Shown: positions 8,272-15,302, numbered from the stretch's first letter. The stretch is 20,988 bases of DNA from an uncultured Methylococcaceae bacterium (GCA_913009515.1 CAJVYO010000004.1:1-20988), one strand, 5' to 3'. The notes: a model not told the origin generated them from the sequence alone. Numbers and translations are program-made.

Positions 8272-9891
8272 ATGCCAAAAAATAGAAAAAAATATCGCCG
8301 ACTTTTAATTGTTGCTATTACATCAATTTTAATTTTATCTGATTCAGCGTTTGTTGCGGTTAATTACTGGAATGCTAAAACTGTTTTAGATGATGATTTA
8401 TTACGACGTGCAGATAATCATATAAAGGTAATTAATATAGCAGAAGATATGACTATGCGTAATATGTTGCAGTTAGCAACACATGTCACGCATCATAAAG
8501 GTTTAAATCAATTATTTTTACAGGGTAAATTAGCCGTTGAAGCGGAAGGTTCGCAGAGTGTTGAGGCGAACATCATACGTCAAAAAATGTTGCTTAAAAT
8601 TCAGCCAGGTTGGAATGAAATGATGGCAAAATTTGATGTGCGTCAATTACATTATCATTTAGGTCCTGGTAGTTTAAGTTTTCTTCGTGCTCACAAGCCT
8701 GATAAATTTGGTGATCGCATGGATGAGGTACGTTATACCATTGTGGATACTAATGCGACCCAGCAACAACGGATAGGATTTGAAACAGGGCGTGTTTATT
8801 CTGGATTAAGAGGGGTGATGCCTGTTTTCGCAGTTAATGAGGCTAATGAACGTGTTTATGTGGGTGCTGTTGAGGTAGGTACGTCGTATCAGGGGGTGCT
8901 AAAAATTATTGATGATATACATAATGTAGGCAGTGCTATTTTATTAACAGAGGCACATGTGACTGAAAATATGTGGCTTAAAGCCATTGAAAAACGTTTT
9001 GGTAGTTTGTTAGCGACATGTGGTTGCTTTATTGAATCGACTTCACGTTCTGTAGAGGAAACCAAGACGATAATATTAGCAGTTAATGATATGAATATTA
9101 ATAAAGCTAAGAAAAATATGCATATTATTCAGAAAGATAATCGATATTATAGTATTTATTATGTTCCATTAAGGGATTACCGCGGGACAAAAAATTTATC
9201 ATTACCACCAGTAGGTTCTAAACTCGTTTGGGAGGATGTAACAACCGATGTTAATAATTTTCATCTTAATACACAATTAAATATTTTATATGGGATTATA
9301 GGATTTATTATCGTTGAATTGGTTTTATTTATGGTGCTGCGTATTGAGCGAAAGTTTAACAAGATGGAAAGTTTGGTGTCATTAGATGGTTTGACAGGTA
9401 TTCCTAATCGACGTGATTTTGAATTAACGCTGAGTAAAGAAATGAGTCATGCACAACGTAATAATGAGTCATTAGCAGTAATAATGTCGGATATTGATTA
9501 TTTTAAACCGTTTAATGATACTTACGGGCATATTGGCGGTGATAGCTGTTTACAGGCAGTTGCTCAAATAATGGCAACGACGTTATATCGAAAAACAGAT
9601 TATGTCGCCCGTTATGGTGGTGAAGAATTTGTGATTATTTTGCCGCATACCTCTCAGCAGCAGGCAGAGAATATTACTGAAAAATTACGAGTTGCAGTTG
9701 AAAATTTGGCGATTGAACATAAAGGTTCAAAGGTAAGTAAGGTCGTTACGATGAGTTTTGGGGTGGCAAGTGCAACATTTGAAGGTAAAAAAGCAGACGT
9801 TATTAATTTAGTAGAACAAGCTGATCAAGCTCTTTATGAAGCAAAAGAAACCACGCGAAATTGTGTGGTGGGCTATGTGAAAAAGAGTTAA
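8272..9891 (+). CDS. Membrane diguanylate cyclase with periplasmic Cache-type sensor (GGDEF)
   Basis: 539 residues. TM1 is at about 11-31, a periplasmic sensor covers about 35-335, TM2 is at about 337-357, and a GGDEF domain fills about 366-535. The sensor includes QLHYHLGPGSLSFLRAHKPD and GLRGVMPVFAVNEANERVYV, which look like the double-Cache domains of bacterial chemosensory and two-component proteins. The cyclase looks active: LDGLTGIPNRRDFE, SDIDYFKPFNDTYGH (metal and base contacts) and GGEEF at 449-453. The product-inhibition I-site RKTD (440-443) sits at the standard distance. It should make cyclic-di-GMP from two GTP in response to an unknown periplasmic ligand. AGGA lies 12 bases before the ATG. 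Its 3' end overlaps the convergent kinase/phosphatase gene by 4 bases. Confidence 0.93.
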   Translation: MPKNRKKYRRLLIVAITSILILSDSAFVAVNYWNAKTVLDDDLLRRADNHIKVINIAEDMTMRNMLQLATHVTHHKGLNQLFLQGKLAVEAEGSQSVEANIIRQKMLLKIQPGWNEMMAKFDVRQLHYHLGPGSLSFLRAHKPDKFGDRMDEVRYTIVDTNATQQQRIGFETGRVYSGLRGVMPVFAVNEANERVYVGAVEVGTSYQGVLKIIDDIHNVGSAILLTEAHVTENMWLKAIEKRFGSLLATCGCFIESTSRSVEETKTIILAVNDMNINKAKKNMHIIQKDNRYYSIYYVPLRDYRGTKNLSLPPVGSKLVWEDVTTDVNNFHLNTQLNILYGIIGFIIVELVLFMVLRIERKFNKMESLVSLDGLTGIPNRRDFELTLSKEMSHAQRNNESLAVIMSDIDYFKPFNDTYGHIGGDSCLQAVAQIMATTLYRKTDYVARYGGEEFVIILPHTSQQQAENITEKLRVAVENLAIEHKGSKVSKVVTMSFGVASATFEGKKADVINLVEQADQALYEAKETTRNCVVGYVKKS

Positions 9892-11621
9892 GGTATTGAA
9901 TTAAAATACAGCAACACGATATTGAGTAAAACTGAGAGGGCGGTTAGCATTTTCCAAAAGCCAACAGGGTTACGTTCCATGAGTGGTGCTGTATTACCAT
10001 GTTTTAAATATAAGGGGTTCGGGGTATTTAAATCATATAAAAATTCTGATAATTCTTCATACCTGGTTTGCGGGGTGATATGGGTGGCTCGTTTTAATGC
10101 CCCATCAATCCATGCAGGTACCATGGTATTATTTTGAAAACTCGGTACATAACGCATTTTTGCGAGATTAATTTTATTCGGTTTTTCAGGCATATCACCA
10201 CCAAAAGGTAACACACCGTTTATCATTTCATAAGTAATAACACCGAGTGAAAATAAATCAGATTTCACCGTGCCGCGTTGCCCTAAATGATATTCGGGGG
10301 CGGTATAATTTAAGGTGCCTAATACATTTTCATCGCTTTGATTCTCAATAGGGGATAACTCAGCAATCCCCGCTATTTTTACGGAACCAAAATCAATAAT
10401 TTTTACGATGCCTTGAGCATCTAACATGATATTTTCAGGTTTTAAATCTTGATGCAGCATTTCCATTTTATGGAATGCCCGTAAGCCTTTGGCAATCTGT
10501 TCAATAATCGCTCTGACATCTTTAATCGCGGGTTTGGGGTGAGCATCAATCCAGTCGCGTAGGGTTTCGGCTCCTAGATATTCGGTGACATAATATAGGC
10601 AGGTTTTTTCCCGGTTAGACTCCAATATGGTTAAGACATTTTCATTGTTAATGCGTTTTCCTGCCCATTCTTCATGTAAAAAATGTTCGATATAATGGGT
10701 ATCATCTTCAAATAAGACGGAAGGGGTTTTTAAAATAACCTGTTGTTGCGTATGAGTATCAAAAGCTCGATAAATTTGCGTGCGATTACTGGCATGGAGT
10801 TCGGCTTCAATTTTATAACCATCGAGTATCATGCCCGCTTCTAAAAGGGGTGGAAAGGGCAAATTTTCATATTGGCGTAACACTTCATCTTCTTTCGCAA
10901 GCGGTAATTCATCGATACGCACTAATTGACAGCTTAAGTTGTCATCGCTGTTATTATCACTGGCTTGCTGCACTAGACTATTTGCAATGCTATCTAAATC
11001 GGTATCAGTTTGTAATGTATTGATTAGTTGTTTTTCTGTTATAAAATCATGCACCCCATCGGTACTCATAAAAAAGACATCGCCTTTTTCGAGGGGTAGC
11101 GTTTTATAATCGACTTCTAAACGTGGCTCAATACCCATCGCCCGATTGAGATAGTTTTTTTCTTTAGACACCCAAACACGATGGTCACGGGTTATTTGCT
11201 CTAATTCACCATGACGGAGACGATAAATACGTGAATCGCCAATATGAAAAATATGAGCGGTGGTGGATTTAAATACCATTAAACTTAAAGTACTGACCAT
11301 ACCTTTAGCCGATTCATAGCGTAATTGCCCTTGGCTATACAGCCATGAATTGGTCGCGGATAATATTTTTTGTCCAGCCTTTTTAACCGACCATGAATCA
11401 GGGGTGCTGTAATAATCATTTAAAAAACTGACTATACAACAATGACTGGCTTCATGCCCTGCATCACTGCCGCTCATACCATCTGCAATACCAACGGTAA
11501 TACCTTTATGCAATAGTGCGGCTCCTTCTGGAATTTTAGCTCCTAAGAAGTCTTCATTACGATATTTGATGCCTTTATCGCTAAAAGCACCGATGGATAT
11601 TTTTAGACTGGATTTTTTCAT
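9888..11621 (-). CDS. Bifunctional PP2C phosphatase / Ser-Thr protein kinase, C-terminal membrane anchor (copy A, next to narK)
   Basis: 577 residues. Residues about 7-236 are a PP2C-type phosphatase: NED (22-24), ADG (46-48), IGDSRIYRL (127-135), STDG (186-189) and SDDN (225-228) supply the metal-binding acids. After a linker with NLPFPPLLEA (253-262), residues about 266-535 form a Hanks-type kinase: ATP-binding Lys298, catalytic HQDLKPEN (390-397), DFG (410-412) and APE (441-443). The glycine loop is degenerate (LHASNRTQIY). ERNPVGFWK (549-557) precedes one membrane segment (about 558-574), so both catalytic domains should face the cytoplasm. Fusions of this kind recur beside nitrate transporters in proteobacteria. 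It follows narK by 135 bases. No ribosome site is visible; the start is supported by alignment with copy B. Confidence 0.92.
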   Translation of the reverse strand: MKKSSLKISIGAFSDKGIKYRNEDFLGAKIPEGAALLHKGITVGIADGMSGSDAGHEASHCCIVSFLNDYYSTPDSWSVKKAGQKILSATNSWLYSQGQLRYESAKGMVSTLSLMVFKSTTAHIFHIGDSRIYRLRHGELEQITRDHRVWVSKEKNYLNRAMGIEPRLEVDYKTLPLEKGDVFFMSTDGVHDFITEKQLINTLQTDTDLDSIANSLVQQASDNNSDDNLSCQLVRIDELPLAKEDEVLRQYENLPFPPLLEAGMILDGYKIEAELHASNRTQIYRAFDTHTQQQVILKTPSVLFEDDTHYIEHFLHEEWAGKRINNENVLTILESNREKTCLYYVTEYLGAETLRDWIDAHPKPAIKDVRAIIEQIAKGLRAFHKMEMLHQDLKPENIMLDAQGIVKIIDFGSVKIAGIAELSPIENQSDENVLGTLNYTAPEYHLGQRGTVKSDLFSLGVITYEMINGVLPFGGDMPEKPNKINLAKMRYVPSFQNNTMVPAWIDGALKRATHITPQTRYEELSEFLYDLNTPNPLYLKHGNTAPLMERNPVGFWKMLTALSVLLNIVLLYFNSIP

Positions 11622-11651
11622 CTTAAATTACTGAGGAGGAGGGTGTGCATA

Positions 11652-11665
11652 AAATAACGTTATTT
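11652..11665. promoter_or_regulatory. Perfect 14-bp palindrome upstream of kinase/phosphatase A
   Basis: AAATAACGTTATTT is a perfect palindrome 31 bases before the start of kinase/phosphatase A and touches the outer edge of the large inverted repeat. It could be a protein-binding site or part of the extended hairpin; no regulator can be named. Confidence 0.3.
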
Positions 11666-11727
11666 GGGACGAAGGCTTTAGCCTTCATTTTTTATTACAC
11701 ATGAAGGCTAAAGCCTTCGCCCCAAAT
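11662..11727. repeat. Large inverted repeat (double hairpin) between narK and kinase/phosphatase A
   Basis: Two 27-base arms (11662-11688 and 11701-11727) are inverted copies with one mismatch, separated by 12 bases. Each arm is itself a small hairpin with a 7-bp stem (GAAGGCT/AGCCTTC). The core GGCTAAAGCC is shared with the repeats at 14084 and 19238. In the narK-to-kinase transcript it could act as an attenuator or stabilising stem; no U-tract follows, so it is not a textbook terminator. Confidence 0.8.
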
Positions 11728-11756
11728 GATTGATATTATTTTATAGTTAGTCTGTA

Positions 11757-13250
11757 TTAATCTAATTCAATCATTTCTACTGAACCATCTTCTTGCACTT
11801 CAACCATGTGACCTTGAGGTTCTTCGATAAATTGTACCGCGATTAAAACAATTAATGCACCGCCCGCAATGGTCATAAAGAAAACAGAAGGGGAAACAAA
11901 AGAAAGTACGGTTAAGAATAAGACCGCCCCCACATTACCATACGCTCCAACCATACCTGCAATTTGTCCTGTCATACGACGTTTGATTAAAGGAACCATT
12001 GCAAATACTGCACCTTCACCCGCTTGTACGAAAAATGAACAACACATGGTTAAAATAATCACAGCAAACAGTGGCCAGTCTGAGGTAATTAATGATAAGC
12101 AGTAATAACCAATAGCTAAACCAATAATAAAAATAGACAGTGATAATTTACGTCCAAATTTATCACTGATATAACCACCGCCAGGACGTGCGATTAAATT
12201 CATAAACGCAAAACCTGATGCAGAAAGACCGGCTTGTATCACGGTGATACCTTGTGAATCGTGAAAGGTATCGTAGAAAAACATTGGTAACATTGAAACC
12301 ACGGCTAATTCAGAGCCAAAGGTAATTAAGTACGCTAAATCTAAAATAGCCACTTGTTTAAATTTATACTTATGAATTTCATCAATGGGTTGCATTAAGT
12401 TTTCTTCATTTACGTGGACGATTTTATACACGTTATAAAAGAATAATACCCAGATACCTATATAAATTAAAATTGCGGCAAAGTTTGATAATAAACTGAC
12501 GCCAGCGGGTGATAATTTCCATGTTAATAAGCTTAATGTCGCATATAAAGGAATGGTCATCAAAATATAAAAGAATAAATCCCAAATACTGGTGACTTCC
12601 ATTGCACCGGCTTTTTTCGGCTTGAAATAAGTTGAGCCTTTAGGTGTATCGGTAACACTAAAAAAATAAATAACTGAATAAATAAGTGCAACAACGCCTG
12701 TTGATGCAATGGCATAACGCCAGCCTTCAGGTCCACCAAACATTAATGCGAGTGTTGGTAAACTCATTGCAGCAGCAGCGGAACCAAAGTTACCCCAGCC
12801 ACCATAAATACCTTCAGCAATTCCCACTTGCTTGGCAGGAAACCACTCACCGACCATGCGAATCCCAATCACAAAACCCGCTCCAACAAAGCCTGATAAA
12901 AATCGTGCTAAGGCTAGTTGTTCAAAGCTGTCTGCAAAGGCAAACATAAAGGTGGGTAAACTACCCAGAGCCAATAATATAGAATAAGTGCGTTTAGGCC
13001 CGAACTTATCAACCAAGATACCAATGATAATTCGAGCGGGGATGGTGAGTGCCACGTTCAGAATTAACACGGTTTTAATTTCTGCTTTACTCATACCTAA
13101 GGTATCAGCAATCACCAGCATTAATGGGGCATGGCTAAACCACACCACAAAGGAGATAAAAAAGGCAACCCAGGTGGTATGCAGTATTTTCATACGCCCT
13201 GAAAATGAAAAAAAGTTTAGCGAGTCAGTAGACATAAAATTGTCATCCAT
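11757..13250 (-). CDS. narK: NarK/NasA-type MFS nitrate/nitrite transporter
   Basis: 497 residues with 12 predicted membrane segments, in the nitrate/nitrite porter branch of the major facilitator superfamily. Substrate-binding arginines are seen in both halves: IPARIIIG (R73, TM2) and IARPGGGYISDKFGRK (R355, TM8). Both glycine-rich family signatures are present, GGWGNFGSAAA (150-160) and GMVGAYGNVGAVL (432-444). An insertion near residues 245-300 between the halves and a 20-residue acidic tail make it longer than E. coli NarK. It imports nitrate or exchanges it for nitrite; direction cannot be read from sequence. No clear ribosome site precedes the ATG at 13250; a second in-frame ATG five codons in (13235) has GGAT upstream and is an equally good start. 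It leads the leftward cassette with kinase/phosphatase A. Confidence 0.92.
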   Translation of the reverse strand: MDDNFMSTDSLNFFSFSGRMKILHTTWVAFFISFVVWFSHAPLMLVIADTLGMSKAEIKTVLILNVALTIPARIIIGILVDKFGPKRTYSILLALGSLPTFMFAFADSFEQLALARFLSGFVGAGFVIGIRMVGEWFPAKQVGIAEGIYGGWGNFGSAAAAMSLPTLALMFGGPEGWRYAIASTGVVALIYSVIYFFSVTDTPKGSTYFKPKKAGAMEVTSIWDLFFYILMTIPLYATLSLLTWKLSPAGVSLLSNFAAILIYIGIWVLFFYNVYKIVHVNEENLMQPIDEIHKYKFKQVAILDLAYLITFGSELAVVSMLPMFFYDTFHDSQGITVIQAGLSASGFAFMNLIARPGGGYISDKFGRKLSLSIFIIGLAIGYYCLSLITSDWPLFAVIILTMCCSFFVQAGEGAVFAMVPLIKRRMTGQIAGMVGAYGNVGAVLFLTVLSFVSPSVFFMTIAGGALIVLIAVQFIEEPQGHMVEVQEDGSVEMIELD

Positions 13251-13704
13251 TAAATTTTAAAGTTATTTAAGATAAAGCACTAATAATGCCAGTTTATATT
13301 TAAACTTTATTTTCAATGGGTTAATATTTAAAGTTTGGCTTGTTTTATGGTTTTAATATAGAAATTTTATCTATAACAGTGCGAGTTTTCCTAAAAGATG
13401 CACTGAAATAGGCACGAGTGAATAATGCGTTAATTTTGAAAAAGTAATGGTCGCATATTATTAAATGCTTATCCATTTATTAAGTATGGTATAGTCGGGT
13501 GGTGGGTTGTTTTAAAATAGCATTAAATTTATATTGTGCATCGTTGCATACCTTTTTTAACGCTAAAGCAATGCATTGTTTTTTAGGCTCACTTGTTGGT
13601 ATTTAACTAAAAACCATTATAAAAAATGGTTAGTTGAGTAAGTATAGCTTTTGGTAATACAAGTGTGCTCTGTTATTAATGATTTATAATGAGAGATAAT
13701 ACAT
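13251..13704. other. 454-bp divergent intergenic region between narK and the small secreted protein gene
   Basis: This AT-rich gap must hold the promoters of both transport cassettes. It contains a 13-bp direct repeat, ATATTTAAA(C/G)TTT, at 13296-13308 and 13324-13336, near the narK side. It also has a candidate extended -10 at 13487-13495, a 10-bp palindrome CAATGCATTG at 13569-13578 and a bulged hairpin at 13605-13635. No clear FNR (TTGAT-N4-ATCAA) or sigma-54 (GG-N10-GC) site was found by eye, and no coding sequence. Confidence 0.6.
13487..13495 (+). promoter_or_regulatory. Candidate extended -10 promoter (TGGTATAGT)
   Basis: TG-N-TATAGT fits an extended -10 element pointing right. The start point would give a leader of about 200 bases before the small gene at 13705, containing the 13569 palindrome and the 13605 hairpin. 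The -35 is weak. Confidence 0.3.
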
Positions 13705-14010
13705 ATGAAAAAAATTTTACTAGCAACGATTACAGCAACTGCTTTATTCAGTATTAATAGTGCTCAGGCTCAAATGGGCGATACGGGTATGCGTAAAGAT
13801 AAATCTTCACATCACCGTCTGAGAGGCTCTTCAGTACATGAAACCGCTGCAAATTACCATAAAAATGCAGCTAAACACCATAAATTAGCGGCTAAGATGT
13901 ATCGTAGAAATAAAGATGCGTCTGCGGTAGAGCATGCTGAAGCAGCGATTGATTGGACTAATAAAGCGGCTAAAGCAACAGCAGCGACTAAAGCTCTTTT
14001 TTCTAAATAA
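13705..14010 (+). CDS. Small secreted His/Ala/Lys-rich helical protein of unknown function
   Basis: 101 residues. A clear Sec signal peptide (KKILLATITATALFSINSAQA) with cleavage predicted after AQA at residue 22 leaves a mature protein of about 79 residues. Residues 44-69 form a strongly helical stretch with a seven-residue repeat, YHKNAAK then HHKLAAK. Seven histidines in all lie at 36, 37, 45, 52, 58, 59 and 77, and there are many Lys and Ala. The mature part is very basic and has no cysteine. It should be periplasmic or secreted; metal or polyanion binding is possible but only inferred from composition. GAGAG precedes the ATG by 9 bases. It sits alone between the two nitrate/nitrite cassettes, 455 bases before the FNT channel gene, so co-transcription is uncertain. 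I do not recognise the family. Confidence 0.8.
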   Translation: MKKILLATITATALFSINSAQAQMGDTGMRKDKSSHHRLRGSSVHETAANYHKNAAKHHKLAAKMYRRNKDASAVEHAEAAIDWTNKAAKATAATKALFSK

Positions 14011-14048
14011 CAAAGCTGATTTTGTTTAGAAATTAGTTCTATTAGAAA

Positions 14049-14183
14049 TAAACCCCATCCATATTGAAAATCGTATTTTTTGTGGGGCGTAGACTTTAGT
14101 CTACCTTTTAAAATAGTAGGCTAAAGCCTACGCCCCAATATCGTACTTTTAAAAACTACGTATCCCTAAGTGGATTGGGTTTA
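14049..14183. repeat. Palindromic repeat element, copy 1, with imperfect terminal inverted repeats
   Basis: The core (14084-14183) is about 94% identical to 19238-19338, with roughly six differences including a 1-base gap. It contains two adjacent hairpins, GTAGACTTTAGTCTAC (14089-14104) and GTAGGCTAAAGCCTAC (14116-14131). The outer ends, TAAACCCCATCCA (14049-14061) and TGGATTGGGTTTA (14171-14183), are inverted copies with one mismatch, and a TA dinucleotide sits at each outer end. This suggests a small non-autonomous mobile element (MITE-like); no coding capacity. Confidence 0.7.
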
Positions 14184-14422
14184 GAATGGATTAAGTAAAC
14201 CTTTGGCAGATAGTCAGAGGTTTATGATTTAAGTGGCCGCTTATTTTTGGTGCGGGTAATTTTAGTCTTGCACTTAAACGCTTCATTGATGAAGAAATTA
14301 TGGCTATAAAGGGATGGATAATAAGTGGATGGTGATTAGCTGCAATACAGATAAACACTAAAGTATGGGCTATCAGTGATTAACAGCGTGTTAGTGATTG
14401 AGTTCGTTGGAATGTTTCTTGC

Positions 14423-14454
14423 TTTAAACTAAGGATTAAAATCCATTAGTTAAA
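14423..14454 (+). promoter_or_regulatory. Leader hairpin overlapping the ribosome site of the FNT gene
   Basis: Arms 14423-14436 and 14441-14454 pair over about 13 bp with two single-base bulges around a TAAA loop. The 3' arm ends at the start of the weak AGAG ribosome site and 11 bases before the ATG, so folding could modulate translation. Confidence 0.4.
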
Positions 14455-14465
14455 GAGAAATAATA

Positions 14466-15278
14466 ATGTCTTATTTAGAACCCACCGAGTTTGTCACCAA
14501 AATGGTTGATGCCGGTGAAGCCAAAGTTTATATGTCCACCAAAGATACCTTAATTCGTGCGTTTATGGCGGGTGCTACTTTAGCCCTCGCGGCTATTTTT
14601 GCCATCACGGTTGCCGTTAAAACAGGTTCGCCTTTATTGGGTGCGGTGCTATTTCCTGTCGGTTTCATTATGCTGTATCTGATGAAATTTGATTTATTAA
14701 CCGGTGTGTTTACCTTAGTGCCACTCGCTTGGTTAGATAAACGTCCTGGTGTGACGATTAATCAAGTGTTGCGTAATTGGGGTTTGGTCTTTATGGGTAA
14801 TTTTGCCGGTGCATTAGCGGTTGCCTTTATGATGTCGTTTATTTTAACCGTGGGCTATAACACGGATGGCGGGGCGATTGCGGCTAAAGTAGGTTCGATT
14901 GGTGAGTCCAGAACTTTGGGTTATAAAGTCCATGGTGTTGGTGGTTGGTTTACGATTTTTATCCGTGGCATGCTGTGTAATTGGATGGTATCAATGGGCG
15001 TTGTTGGTGCAATGATTTCGACCTCTGCCACTGGAAAAATGATGGCGATGTGGATGCCTATTATGCTGTTTTTCTTTATGGGTTTCGAACATTCAATTGT
15101 AAATATGTTTTTATTCCCTTTCTCAATGATTATGGGCGGTGACTTTACAGTGATGGATTATTTAATGTGGAATGAAATTCCAACGGCATTGGGTAATATG
15201 GTTGGTGGCTTTGTGTTTGTAGGTCTACCGCTATATTACACGCATGTCAGAATGAGTCCTGAACGTAATTTAAAATAA
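14466..15278 (+). CDS. Formate/nitrite transporter (FNT) family channel, probably nitrite
   Basis: 270 residues with six predicted membrane segments, the normal FNT size. The central pore histidine is in the family motif GFEHSIVNMF (His209, the same number as in E. coli FocA). The selectivity-loop threonine region is DLLTGVF (Thr79), and GMLCNWMVSMGV is the conserved half-helix signature before TM5. FNT proteins form pentamers with one pore per subunit and pass small monovalent anions such as nitrite, formate or hydrosulfide. Placement in a locus with narK makes nitrite the likeliest cargo, but that is inferred from context; the pore motifs alone do not prove it. It is followed after 61 bases by kinase/phosphatase B, with a terminator-like hairpin between. 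Confidence 0.92.
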   Translation: MSYLEPTEFVTKMVDAGEAKVYMSTKDTLIRAFMAGATLALAAIFAITVAVKTGSPLLGAVLFPVGFIMLYLMKFDLLTGVFTLVPLAWLDKRPGVTINQVLRNWGLVFMGNFAGALAVAFMMSFILTVGYNTDGGAIAAKVGSIGESRTLGYKVHGVGGWFTIFIRGMLCNWMVSMGVVGAMISTSATGKMMAMWMPIMLFFFMGFEHSIVNMFLFPFSMIMGGDFTVMDYLMWNEIPTALGNMVGGFVFVGLPLYYTHVRMSPERNLK

Positions 15279-15297
15279 AATTTAGCCAATAAATAAC

Positions 15298-15302
15298 AGG
15301 AG
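15298..15302 (+). promoter_or_regulatory. Distal Shine-Dalgarno (AGGAG), 37 bases from the kinase/phosphatase B start
   Basis: A strong AGGAG lies just before the 15303-15333 hairpin. At 37 bases from the ATG it is too far in a linear mRNA, but folding the hairpin would bring it to about 6 bases. A second site, AGAGG (15328-15332), lies within the 3' stem at a linear spacing of 7. Confidence 0.4.

Larger units (their letters stand above)
14011..14465. other. 455-bp intergenic region before the FNT channel gene
   Basis: It holds a double-hairpin repeat element (14049-14183), a stretch without clear features (about 14184-14370), two copies of AGTGATT 18 bases apart (14375 and 14393), and a leader hairpin (14423-14454) just before the FNT gene. 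The longest open stretch in the middle (about 14228-14332) has no start or ribosome site and is not called as a gene. Confidence 0.6.

Noticed and set aside
11645..11704. A 19-codon plus-strand frame starting GTG after GAGGAGG, running through the inverted repeat.
   Set aside because: The SD-like sequence is good but the frame is tiny, crosses a repeat and has no recognisable content; the purine run is more simply the complement of the pyrimidine tract before kinase A.
13605..13635. Hairpin AACTAA...TTAGTT before the small secreted protein gene, considered as a terminator.
   Set aside because: AT-rich stem with a 3-base bulge and no following T-tract; kept only as a possible leader structure.
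13251..13704. Search by eye for FNR, NarL-type or sigma-54 sites that would tie the locus to nitrate or oxygen control.
   Set aside because: No good match was found; partial resemblances such as GGCACG...TGC at about 13411 have the wrong spacing.
14228..14332. Open stretch in the gap before the FNT gene that reads like a protein fragment (FKWPLIFGAGNFSLALKRF).
   Set aside because: It has no start codon or ribosome site, is under 40 codons and matches no family I know; chance is likely.
14375..14399. Two AGTGATT heptamers 18 bases apart upstream of the FNT gene.
   Set aside because: Too short and AT-rich to separate from chance, and no known regulator fits.
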